Below the pieces are notes generated by a model. The model did not search any database, was not told the DNA's origin, and worked only from the letters and a program-made list of their open reading frames with translations. Made by a program: the position numbers and the translations under genes. A stretch of 60,588 bases of DNA from Branchiostoma floridae (taxonomy: Eukaryota > Chordata > Leptocardii > Amphioxiformes > Branchiostomatidae). This document shows, one piece after another, positions 54,501 to 60,588 of the stretch (position 1 is its first letter; each line of letters opens with the position of its first letter). The stretch spans positions 14,426,273 through 14,486,860 of the forward strand of contig NC_049983.1 of NCBI RefSeq assembly GCF_000003815.2, in the 5' to 3' direction.

Positions 54501-55000
54501 GGTATGAAACATTTTTTTCTGTCTCAGCCAACCAGTGAGTGGCAGGGGCAGGTGTGGGAGCAAACAGTGTGGTGGTTGGGAGGGTACAAAAAGCCTTCCT
54601 CCAATAGACCTCCCACTGCAAGGGAAAACTTGCTACAAAATCTCGAGTTACACTGTGAAAGCTGCCAGCTGGAACTGAGAAAATACTGAACCCGAAGTCC
54701 TACGGATACAGAACACAGGGCCGGGGGCATGCGGCGCATACAAAGTGGATCGTAGAGAGTCCGATGAAAGAAAACTGAACTTCTTCTGTTACGTGGGCAG
54801 AAAAGTGAACGGAACAAGACAGACTTCGAATGGGGCGATCACAATCTCTCTAAAAACAGGAAGGACCTGGTTATAACAGCAGGGATACTTTACGTGTGGT
54901 CTGAAATATGTACTAGTGGACATAATGGTGGGTGGGACTCACCTTTGACTTGGGTCTCAAACTCCACCAAAATTTCCTTCTCTCTCTTCCTGTCCGTCAT
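383..55000 (-). CDS. srGAP: srGAP-family F-BAR/RhoGAP protein gene, 20-exon coding span
   Basis: This is the spliced coding span on the minus strand. The joined exons total 2343 bp with continuous phase, giving 780 residues plus stop. Order: N-terminal helix and F-BAR domain (about residues 8-330), F-BAR extension to about 480, RhoGAP domain (about 495-690), then a Ser/Lys-rich tail. RhoGAP marks seen: arginine finger R530 in GIFRVPG, K569 and R573 in CLKLYFR, and N642 in MMDPYNLAICFGP. Known srGAPs bind and bend membranes through F-BAR dimers, inactivate Rac1/Cdc42/RhoA-type GTPases, and act in Slit-Robo signalling and protrusion control. The sequence aligns end to end with SRGAP2 and also shares features with ARHGAP4 (HGGDE, DGPMYEKCM), as expected for a pre-duplication invertebrate ortholog. 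The C-terminal SH3 is absent from this window. Identity is very secure; the 3' end is uncertain. Confidence 0.95.
559..1505 (-). other. srGAP intron 19
   Basis: AT-rich intron. Small open frames on both strands show no similarity I recognise. No repeat structure stands out. Confidence 0.8.
1506..1567 (-). CDS. srGAP: srGAP exon 19 (acidic tail)
   Basis: A 62-bp exon, phase 2 in, phase 1 out. Acceptor cacccacag, donor GATG|gtgagt. It encodes an acidic Ser/Asp/Glu-rich stretch (NISEDNLTIPSED), as found between RhoGAP and SH3 in the family. Little sequence conservation; chosen by phase and splice sites. Confidence 0.85.
1790..1914 (-). CDS. srGAP: srGAP exon 18 (end of RhoGAP)
   Basis: A 125-bp exon, phase 0 in, phase 2 out. 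Acceptor tctctttag, donor TTTGT|gtgagt. It encodes YVNELTKTIITYHDSLFP and LDGPMYEKCM, matching HVNELIKTIIIQHENIFP of SRGAP2 and GPVYEKCM of ARHGAP4. Confidence 0.96.
2031..2127 (-). CDS. srGAP: srGAP exon 17 (RhoGAP)
   Basis: A 97-bp exon, phase 2 in, phase 0 out. Acceptor cccctccag, donor GACCAG|gtcagg. It encodes LSSYSDENMMDPYNLAICFG and PTLMPCPEEYDQ, almost identical to vertebrate srGAPs. N642 is the conserved asparagine of the GAP active site. Confidence 0.98.
2128..2946 (-). repeat. srGAP intron 16 with degenerate tandem repeat
   Basis: From about 2655 to 2935 a roughly 110-130-bp unit recurs about three times. Each unit has an atgatrtaatcnnca-type stretch, then attccatttcttt(g/t)cctgat, then a gta-cagatannngaacag stretch. 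The last unit runs up to the exon 16 donor. Copies are diverged. The rest of the intron is plain AT-rich sequence. Confidence 0.6.
2947..3052 (-). CDS. srGAP: srGAP exon 16 (RhoGAP)
   Basis: A 106-bp exon, phase 1 in, phase 2 out. Acceptor gctcccacag, donor AACCA|gtcagt. It encodes MENLQDCLDALRNIIDSM and VVVMRYLFAFLN, matching LIIMRYLFAFLN of SRGAP2. The donor end is duplicated at 3943-3975. Confidence 0.96.
3302..3447. repeat. tandem duplication of 73 bp in intron 15
   Basis: Two adjacent units, each starting ctatatcaacatggctata (3302 and 3375), differ at only a few positions. The rest of intron 15 (3053-3722) is unremarkable apart from a possible diverged dispersed-repeat copy at 3483-3560. 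Confidence 0.9.
3723..3857 (-). CDS. srGAP: srGAP exon 15 (RhoGAP core)
   Basis: A 135-bp, phase 1-1 exon. Acceptor ctcccccag, donor GCAGCAA|gtaaga. It encodes GEDPLSDPGEVTDLNSVAG and CLKLYFRQLLDPLF. K569 and R573 are the conserved RhoGAP residues of the KLYFR motif. Confidence 0.96.
3943..3975. repeat. 33-bp exact copy of the exon 16 donor region in intron 14
   Basis: This segment is identical to 2922-2954, which contains the last 8 bases of exon 16 and 25 bases of the adjoining intron including the donor. It sits two introns upstream in gene order. It is followed at 3976-4042 by three short repeats of a ccccta(t)-ctgt unit of about 22-24 bp. Confidence 0.9.
4256..4333 (-). CDS. srGAP: srGAP exon 14 (arginine finger)
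   Basis: A 78-bp, phase 1-1 exon. Acceptor ctcatgcag, donor AGAG|gtgaga. It encodes LHHQGIFRVPGSQVEVNQLR, matching GLQHEGIFRVSGSQVEVN. R530 is the catalytic arginine finger, so GAP activity is expected. The usual RVSG is RVPG here. Confidence 0.97.
4557..4617 (-). CDS. srGAP: srGAP exon 13 (start of RhoGAP)
   Basis: A 61-bp exon, phase 0 in, phase 1 out, residues 502-521 plus one base. Acceptor cgttttgcag, donor CTTG|gtgagt. It encodes IPLVIRSCIRVINLLG, matching IPLVVESCIRFI of SRGAP2. Confidence 0.95.
4792..4897 (-). CDS. srGAP: srGAP exon 12 (linker before RhoGAP)
   Basis: A 106-bp exon, phase 2 in, phase 0 out. Acceptor cccatctag, donor ATACAG|gtaggt. It encodes a proline/lysine-rich stretch (PPMLPPKPRK), a possible SH3-binding motif, then KLFGGSILEYIQ, which matches the RLFGGDMEKFIQ segment that precedes the GAP domain in ARHGAP4. 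Confidence 0.93.
4898..5326 (-). other. srGAP intron 11
   Basis: AT-rich intron without recognisable coding, RNA or repeat features. Confidence 0.8.
5327..5372 (-). CDS. srGAP: srGAP exon 11 (linker microexon)
   Basis: A 46-bp exon, phase 1 in, phase 2 out. Acceptor cattacag, donor TCAAG|gtcagt. It encodes a short variable linker (GERNAALSVDPDSPS) between the F-BAR extension and the RhoGAP domain. It was found by phase and splice consensus rather than strong similarity. Confidence 0.8.
5540..5624 (-). CDS. srGAP: srGAP exon 10
   Basis: An 85-bp exon, phase 0 in, phase 1 out, residues 423-450 plus one base. Acceptor gttgtag, donor GAAG|gtaagg. It encodes KFREYTLGSSVVTRLQAKYD and IQKALGE, matching MKEYLEGRNLITKLQAKHDLLQKTLGE. 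Confidence 0.95.
5850..6175. repeat. cluster of gcaagtg motifs in intron 9
   Basis: Within about 300 bp the motif (g)gcaagt(g) occurs at about 5874, 5900, 5914, 5949, 6104 and 6123, with a related gacaagtg at 6158. It is interspersed with its inverse near 5930 (acttgtctgatcaggcaagt forms an imperfect hairpin). Probably a decayed repeat element; not recognised. Confidence 0.5.
6193..6378 (-). CDS. srGAP: srGAP exon 9 (F-BAR extension)
   Basis: A 186-bp, phase 0-0 exon, residues 361-422. Acceptor catcttcag, donor CTGGAG|gtaaca. It encodes VRKTLDVTSQNLQDQL, a Ser/Pro-rich middle and RQHKQEIEDYYLE, matching VKKTMEATLQTIQDIV and NQQETEQFYFTK of SRGAP2. Confidence 0.94.
6688..6789 (-). CDS. srGAP: srGAP exon 8 (F-BAR extension)
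   Basis: A 102-bp, phase 0-0 exon, residues 327-360. Acceptor ctacccag, donor GAAGAG|gtatgg. It encodes SAQQQVQEELDTRYRQIHHR and KTENEE, matching CAQQPVQSEL..LKIENEEV of SRGAP2. Predicted coiled-coil. Confidence 0.94.
6790..8797 (-). other. srGAP intron 7
   Basis: A 2.0-kb AT-rich intron. Its only distinctive part is the GC-rich 8045-8180 block described as a candidate cassette exon. No other structure was identified. Confidence 0.8.
8048..8173 (-). CDS. candidate cassette exon within srGAP intron 7
   Basis: A GC-rich 126-bp open segment (42 codons) between exons 7 and 8. Possible acceptor tcatgctgcag and donor AGCCAG|gtacac. It is phase 0-0, so inclusion would keep the srGAP frame. It encodes a CPVCSGGQGVGA segment and a methionine-rich end. 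No counterpart is known to me in vertebrate srGAPs. The composition contrast with the AT-rich intron and the frame compatibility are the only support. Confidence 0.3.
8798..9019 (-). CDS. srGAP: srGAP exon 7 (end of F-BAR)
   Basis: A 222-bp, phase 0-0 exon, residues 253-326. Acceptor cccaacag, donor GATGAG|gtaggt. It encodes MDLGFHSAFGRAMKTYLSA, QEGLDIISQCVYNLD and FIPHGGDE, matching DLGYHASLNRALRTFLSA and the ARHGAP4 version HPHDGDE. Confidence 0.96.
9020..13599 (-). other. srGAP intron 6
   Basis: A 4.6-kb AT-rich intron. Open frames on both strands are short and show no family features. It holds one copy of a dispersed repeat at 11577-11687. No exon candidate with matching phase was found. 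Confidence 0.75.
11577..11687 (+). repeat. dispersed repeat family, copy A
   Basis: Starts gaaggttagacatgccaaaa and contains ttactcaagcaactggatat and gtcaaacgtttcaaacaaca. The same core occurs at 29468-29548 (plus) and 58551-58627 (minus). A SINE-like or other interspersed family is likely; class not recognised. Confidence 0.65.
13600..13728 (-). CDS. srGAP: srGAP exon 6 (F-BAR)
   Basis: A 129-bp, phase 0-0 exon, residues 210-252. Acceptor ttcttcag, donor GTGGAC|gtaagt. It encodes RQAKYFESKQKSIKARNEYL and HKYFVNDLSDLVD, one of the most conserved parts of the family (KRQAKY..LKAIKARNEYLL; YYIHDLSDLID). Confidence 0.97.
13729..17097 (-). other. srGAP intron 5
   Basis: A 3.4-kb intron without coding features. 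A short CA-rich microsatellite lies at about 16460-16485. Open frames here are low-complexity or composition-driven. Confidence 0.75.
17098..17232 (-). CDS. srGAP: srGAP exon 5 (F-BAR)
   Basis: A 135-bp, phase 0-0 exon, residues 165-209. Acceptor tttccccag, donor GAAAAG|gtaggc. It encodes LKTYHLYHSESAIAEGKLK, matching vertebrate MKTYHMYNADSISAQSKLK. It then has a shorter lysine-rich linker than vertebrate srGAPs, lacking the longer insert seen there. Confidence 0.95.
20580..21841 (+). mobile_element. 5'-truncated LINE retrotransposon
   Basis: Non-LTR retrotransposon remnant lying antisense to srGAP. It begins inside the reverse transcriptase (coding similarity starts near LWWALRSLGVEEW upstream of 20649) and ends just after the ORF stop in a (GTGA)n tail at about 21824-21841. 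That 5' truncation and short tandem tail are typical of target-primed insertion. I could not identify a clear target-site duplication. Confidence 0.85.
20649..21812 (+). pseudogene. LINE reverse transcriptase ORF fragment with PHD-like finger
   Basis: 387 codons without a stop, open further 5' to about 20580, missing the N-terminal endonuclease and the early RT motifs. Seen: VHQGSVLSPLLF, then the catalytic YADD at residues 63-66 (nt 20835-20846), then GKTKIM. Next is a C4HC3 finger with C120, C123, C134, C137, H142, C145, C160 and C163. The C-terminal region has RRLRWFGHVER and GRGRPRKTWRDC, typical of RTE-like and related LINE ORFs. The open frame suggests a recent insertion. It cannot be active as it stands because the 5' part is missing. 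Confidence 0.9.
21874..22482. mobile_element. 609-bp inverted-repeat DNA transposon, non-autonomous
   Basis: Terminal inverted repeats of about 29 bp: taccgtatattctcgaata... at the left and its complement ending gagaatatacggta at the right. The subterminal motif aaagtacgcacccc recurs inside at about 21889, 21908, 21988 and 22387, and inverted at the right end, which suggests transposase-binding sites. The TA at each end and the TACCGTAT start resemble ISL2EU-type elements; that class is a guess. No transposase is encoded. Confidence 0.8.
22483..22569. mobile_element. 87-bp miniature inverted-repeat element
   Basis: Ends ctctccaagcag and ctgcttggagag are perfect inverse complements (14 bp if the flanking TA is counted). 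Removing the neighbouring 609-bp element leaves this one flanked by direct repeats tacttgtggacta (21863-21875 and 22570-22582). The target duplication is therefore 9 bp (if TA belongs to the termini, as in MULEs) or up to 13 bp. Confidence 0.75.
22818..23133 (-). mobile_element. Harbinger-like MITE, copy 1
   Basis: A 316-bp element bounded by TTA on both sides (22815-22817 and 23134-23136). Terminal inverted repeats start ggcccaatctagacac and end gtgtctagatcatgcc. A 3-bp TWA target duplication with GGC termini fits PIF/Harbinger-derived MITEs. It is a close inverted copy of 36903-37248. It has no transposase; the open frame across it is incidental. Confidence 0.85.
24507..24569 (-). CDS. srGAP: srGAP exon 4 (F-BAR core)
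   Basis: A 63-bp, phase 0-0 exon, residues 144-164. Acceptor ttttcag and donor TACACA|gtaagt. The encoded SREITTTCHEDLVRVLNELYT corresponds to the vertebrate segment ending LMKVLNELYS. Too short to appear as a long open frame; recognised by alignment and phase. Confidence 0.93.
28375..28545. mobile_element. 171-bp foldback MITE
   Basis: The two halves are imperfect inverse complements over about 80 bp. The left starts ggggtaacctttatttgtta and the right ends caacggatataggttacccc. Shared inner blocks are gggatatca and ggacggtggt/accactgtcc. The centre is ttgaaaaaaattcaa. No clear target duplication. Confidence 0.75.
29468..29548 (+). repeat. dispersed repeat family, copy B
   Basis: Contains tactcaagcaactgaacatg, then attttggaaacagtcagacg and gttcaagtagcatc, matching copies A and C over the core only. 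Confidence 0.6.
29960..30512 (-). repeat. srGAP: tandem array built from the exon 3 donor end
   Basis: Downstream of exon 3 in gene direction lie three more copies of its last 50-60 bases with the donor and about 110 bp of intron. Donor positions are about 30343, 30174 and 30030 against 30512 for the real one, so the spacing is about 145-170 bp. The copies keep a gtaaa(g/c)-type donor with aaatattctg just inside the exon side. They lack the exon 3 acceptor and most of its coding sequence. The copies are diverged, the 30174 one most. Confidence 0.85.
30513..30690 (-). CDS. srGAP: srGAP exon 3 (F-BAR core)
   Basis: Phase 2 in, phase 0 out, about residues 84-143. Acceptor gtacttacag, donor AGGAAG|gtaaag. 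It encodes ILSPYNCWYQLL, RRESRNHSTLSDIY and ISEDVGRIFRK, matching vertebrate LLSPVNCWNLLL and RESRDHTTLSDIY. Its donor end has been copied in tandem into the downstream intron (see the repeat at 29960-30512). Confidence 0.97.
30691..31195 (-). other. srGAP intron 2
   Basis: A 505-bp AT-rich intron. A short ggatgtatggatggtgaagt repeat occurs at about 31064-31111. Nothing else noted. Confidence 0.8.
31196..31388 (-). CDS. srGAP: srGAP exon 2 (F-BAR helix 1 and 2 region)
   Basis: Residues 20-83 plus two bases. Acceptor tttcccag and donor AG|gtaagg. It encodes IRQQLTDQLKCLDSR and the hallmark DLQDFFRRKAEIELEYSK, which closely matches the srGAP/ARHGAP4 F-BAR signature. Confidence 0.97.
34224..34323. 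other. assembly gap (100 N)
   Basis: Exactly 100 N, the usual placeholder for a gap of unknown size. The true distance here may differ. Open frames across it are meaningless. Confidence 0.99.
34567..34728. mobile_element. 162-bp snapback (hairpin) element
   Basis: A near-perfect palindrome with a GC-rich stem. The outer ends are gttaccccatgg and ccatggggtaac. Inner arms include aggcccgcc/ggcgggcct and tctagtctcccc/ggggagactaga, with a gggcttcgccc turn at about 34645. It is flanked by TA on both sides. Likely a foldback MITE. Confidence 0.8.
35261..35414. mobile_element. 154-bp MITE inserted in a CAGAG microsatellite
   Basis: Starts tactgtaaatgc and ends gcatttacagta (12-bp inverted repeats, with weaker similarity further in, such as agttcac/gtgaact). 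Flanked by cagag at 35256-35260 and 35415-35419, a possible 5-bp duplication. The surrounding (CAGAG)n runs make that ambiguous. Confidence 0.65.
35415..35450. repeat. CAGAG microsatellite
   Basis: Imperfect (cagag)n; a matching short run lies on the other side of the MITE at about 35231-35260. The element appears to have landed inside one array. Confidence 0.8.
36903..37248 (+). mobile_element. Harbinger-like MITE, copy 2
   Basis: A 346-bp element, opposite in orientation to copy 1 and by eye about 90 percent identical. It carries one extra block of about 30 bp (cttccgcgcgcgtgtagatg region, about 37065-37100). TAA flanks both ends (36900-36902 and 37249-37251), the complement of the TTA at copy 1. 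Termini are ggcacgatctagacac and gtgtatagattgggcc. Confidence 0.85.
37959..38279. other. assembly gap (321 N)
   Basis: A run of N with no sequence. Any frame spanning it is an artefact. Confidence 0.99.
44767..44853 (-). CDS. candidate alternative first exon or cassette exon of srGAP
   Basis: An 87-bp stretch on the minus strand inside intron 1. It has a pyrimidine-rich acceptor ending in ccccccag, a strong start context (agccATGG, ATG at 44849-44851) and a consensus donor CGGC|gtaagt. It is open throughout and enters and leaves in phase 1, exactly the phase of the exon 1/exon 2 junction. It could be spliced in as 29 extra residues before IRQQL, or serve as an alternative start. The encoded segment is strongly basic and helical-looking (SEVRFLLEAEKRKARRR). 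I do not recognise it as a known domain. Splicing is inferred. Confidence 0.5.
54943..55000 (-). CDS. srGAP: srGAP exon 1 (start codon)
   Basis: Residues 1-19 plus one base (phase 1). The ATG is the complement of 54998-55000. The encoded KREKEILVEFETQVK matches the conserved KKDKEIIAEYDTQVK start of vertebrate srGAPs, which fixes the start. The donor reads CAAAG|gtgagt. The 5' UTR lies in the shared interval with FAM72. Confidence 0.93.
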
Positions 55001-55292
55001 GCCTGCGACGAGCAACAACCTTTCGTTTCTGTCGCCAAATTACTGGTGAAAGTCGATCAGAATGTCATCCCAGAACACACCAAGTCGGAGACGTGATTTT
55101 CCACTGGTGTCTTGTCCGCTCAGAAAGGTCTCCCCACAGCCGTAAGATATGTTGCTAGTGTTTTAGAAGAAACATTGATGAATCCCAGGCGCCGCGCTCT
55201 CTACAAAATCAAAATTTCATGCACAAGTACACCATTCGCATGGCATGATGGGAACTGGGAGGTCCCGATAACCTCTGACCTACAGCAGCAGG

Positions 55293-55300
55293 TGACGTCA
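55293..55300. promoter_or_regulatory. CRE palindrome TGACGTCA
   Basis: A perfect 8-bp cAMP response element, part of gtgacgtcac, near the middle of the divergent promoter. Being symmetric it can serve both genes. Binding is inferred from sequence only. Confidence 0.6.
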
Positions 55301-55343
55301 CATTTAAATGTCCCATCTGATATCATTAGTCACCGGGCAACAA

Positions 55344-55379
55344 CCAATGGACAACAAGATAACAAAAAGACCAGCCAAT
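55344..55379 (+). promoter_or_regulatory. paired CCAAT boxes 31 bp apart
   Basis: CCAAT at 55344-55348 (aaccaatgg) and 55375-55379 (agccaatcc). Same strand, 31-bp spacing, upstream of FAM72. Such pairs bound by NF-Y with about three helical turns between them are typical of vertebrate G2/M cell-cycle promoters. A TTTAAA 19 bp past the second box could be a CHR-like site. Confidence 0.5.
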
Positions 55380-55552
55380 CCAAGCTGCTGTTCTATTTTT
55401 AAATCACCTGACGCTATCCTCAGACGACAGTTCGTCATCGTGTTGTTCGAGGAAGGAGAGTTTGTGTGTTTTGCACGATATCTGTCACAGTTTTGTAAAA
55501 TTCGTAGTCTTTGCATCCAGACTGTTAAGAGCCAAATATCAACGACGTAAAG

Positions 55553-58795
<3,243 letters not shown>

Positions 58796-59522
58796 GGGGG
58801 AAATGATACACAGTATGCCATAGAAGTAGGGCAAATATCAAGTCTTTCCACACAATACATGTACATGTAATGTTCCTCCTGTCTGCTCTTTGTATACTTT
58901 TCTACAATGGAAAGTAGCAATTAGTTCATGTTTGTGATTTTATTTCTCTGTGATAGCAGGGTATTTCATGCAGGTCTTTTGATGAAAATTGATTCAATGG
59001 ACACTTTGTTGGTTGGACAAGAAATTTGATGGACTTCAAGTTACAATTTTGTTCAGTTTTGCCATTATTTTACAACTGATATTTAGAACTTTTGAACATG
59101 GCTTCTTGCACCAAAGAAAATATGTATCTTGGTGCCACCTATTTTAGGTTTGAACTATTGTACAAATTAATGTGAGGATTTTAAAGTTACATAGTTTGGT
59201 TTAAAGTGAAACTAAAAGCTAATAGGAACAAATTGATGACAAAATCTTTGGATATTTTGAGCACAAAATATCAGTATTGTTCGTAGCAACTGTGTTATAC
59301 AGTTTGGTGAACTGCTGAAAGTGTCTTTGACATTCTGTCAGATAGCCTTTTTGATGTTCAATGACAAGCAACTACCAGATATCTTTCCTTTTCATATATA
59401 CAATGTATATTATTATGGGATTTTTAACTATCAAGATCATGTATATGCAACTATCTCATAATTTATTGCAAAGAATTTCCATATTTTGCTAAATATGACT
59501 TTGTAAATAGTGTATAAATAAA
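58796..59522 (+). other. FAM72 3' UTR
   Basis: T-rich noncoding sequence after the stop, up to an AATAAA at 59517-59522. The cleavage site is not determined and a later signal exists (59965-59970), so the UTR could be longer. Confidence 0.6.
59517..59522 (+). terminator. candidate FAM72 polyadenylation signal AATAAA
   Basis: AATAAA about 720 nt after the stop, followed by GT-rich sequence (atgtggcaattggtgc). A second AATAAA lies at 59965-59970. Confidence 0.5.
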
Positions 59523-60510
59523 TGTGGCAATTGGTGCATATGTAAATTCTCTATGAAGGGAGAAGTTTTTTATCAAGAGTTTAACTCCTATTTTATTTCA
59601 GTACAGATTGATGTTAAGTTATCTCTTGCTACCATAACCTACCAGATGGTTTTAGAACTTTGAGATCTGTAGTCAAAGAACACATCTTTTCATATTTTTC
59701 TTCATATTTGTAGGTTTATGATTTTATTTCTGTTTATTTTGAAACTACTACCATAGTCACTAGATAACTTGACTGAATATCTCCATTGTTCATAATCTAA
59801 TGGAACTTGCAAACTTCAGTGAAAGATGTAGCAACTATCTCATTTCTGCACTTTTCTTTGTGTCTTTATTGTAACAAATACAGTTAGCTAGTGTTCGGTT
59901 GTGTCTCTTACACCCATGGACAACATCTGTCACCTATTGCTAACTTCTCCATGTAAAGAACATCAATAAACACAGATATACATGTAAAACTTATTCTTTC
60001 ATAGTCACAACTCTTTGTGTTTTGATTAAAAGCTATTTAAACATGTGGAAGATCTTCTTTTTCTCTCATAGACCAGCAGAGATTTGTCATACTGCGGTGT
60101 ACAAGCCTGGGTACCACCCTCTGTAGTTCACTGAGCACAGTAGAGAATGGTACCCAGGCTAAAGAAAGAAAACAAAATGGTACACAGGCGCCACCTAGAT
60201 ATGCATAGCAAAATTGCAAGTAGTCATGCAGAGCTCATGCATGCTCATCCAAGTTACTTTTAACAGCAGAATAAGTATATTATTGGGAAATGGTATCAAC
60301 AAATTATTCAAACATGACAACAGAATAATCAAGATGATATCCTGTACATTGGATACAGCACCATTGTTAGTTCCCAGTATATACTAAAACATTTTAAAAT
60401 CTACATACACAAATAAAATAAAACAAATAAATCTACATAAACGTGTCATGGAAAAGCAGAATGATTCCAAGAAATACATGCTTCAGAAGTCATTGTTAGA
60501 TTGCAACATT
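59523..60510. other. intergenic sequence right of FAM72
   Basis: AT-rich with the hairpin at 60104 and an A/T-rich aaataaaa run at about 60409-60432. No coding signal. Confidence 0.7.
60104..60160. repeat. short inverted repeat (hairpin)
   Basis: agcctgggtacca (60104-60116) and tggtacccaggct (60148-60160) are perfect inverse complements around a 31-bp loop. Probably a tiny MITE remnant. Confidence 0.75.
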
Positions 60511-60588
60511 TCAACACTTCGGACCATTGTGCACGCCGTTAATGCCGTCACAGCTGCCTGCCGTCTTCCGCGTCCCGGAAGCCTCTCC
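60511..60588 (-). other. GC-rich edge, possible terminal exon of another gene
   Basis: The last 78 bp become abruptly GC/CpG-rich. On the minus strand a frame open to the edge ends NGVHNGPKC with TGA at 60511-60513. A second minus-strand frame is also open. It could equally be a promoter or CpG-rich 5' end. It is cut by the window edge, so I cannot decide. Confidence 0.25.

Larger units (their letters stand above)
31389..54942 (-). other. srGAP intron 1 (23.5 kb)
   Basis: A very long first intron. The coding strand is T/G-rich and the plus strand A/C-rich through much of 38-49 kb. It contains two assembly gaps, several MITEs and one candidate exon (44767-44853), all listed separately. Stretches 31389-34000, 37250-37958, 38280-44760 and 44860-54940 show only short unsupported open frames. 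No nested gene was recognised. Confidence 0.8.
55001..55552. promoter_or_regulatory. bidirectional promoter between srGAP and FAM72
   Basis: 552 bp separate the two divergent start codons, so both 5' UTRs and core promoters must lie here, or in upstream noncoding exons not visible to me. It is richer in CpG than the introns (for example ggcgccgcgc at about 55190). It contains a CRE palindrome, two CCAAT boxes and TTTAAA at 55303-55308 and 55398-55403. No clear TATA box at a standard distance. Confidence 0.75.

Overview
This window is intron-rich animal DNA. It carries two recognisable protein-coding genes, many transposon-derived repeats and two assembly gaps. Both genes are deuterostome-like. 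They are single invertebrate-style relatives of vertebrate families, embedded in AT-rich introns full of short inverted-repeat transposons. The best guess for the source is a lancelet (amphioxus, Branchiostoma) or a similar invertebrate deuterostome. That is inferred from protein similarity and repeat style; no species-specific marker is visible.

The minus strand from 55000 down to 383 is one large gene for an srGAP-family protein (SRGAP1/2/3 and ARHGAP4 family). I could place 20 coding exons with consensus splice sites and continuous phase. Together they give a 780-residue open reading frame with an F-BAR domain, its C-terminal extension and a RhoGAP domain. The SH3 domain that normally follows is not in the window. 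The last exon either ends at a stop at 383 followed by AATAAA on the minus strand (a short, SH3-less form), or splices at a weaker donor near 445 to exons left of the window. Intron 1 is 23.5 kb and contains an additional candidate exon at 44767-44853.

The plus strand from 55553 to 58795 is a four-exon FAM72 gene (149 residues, the same length as human FAM72A). The two start codons are 552 bp apart, back to back. This is the same divergent arrangement as the vertebrate SRGAP2-FAM72 pair, so the shared intergenic promoter probably predates vertebrates. The interval carries a perfect CRE palindrome and two CCAAT boxes 31 bp apart.

Repeats are concentrated in introns 1, 3 and 4. They include a 5'-truncated LINE with reverse transcriptase and a PHD-like finger (about 20580-21841), a nested pair of inverted-repeat transposons (21863-22583), two inverted copies of a Harbinger-like MITE (22818-23133 and 36903-37248) that flank exons 2-4, several other hairpin elements, and a tandem array made from the donor end of exon 3. 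Assembly gaps lie at 34224-34323 and 37959-38279. The far right edge (about 60511-60588) is GC-rich and may be the edge of another gene.
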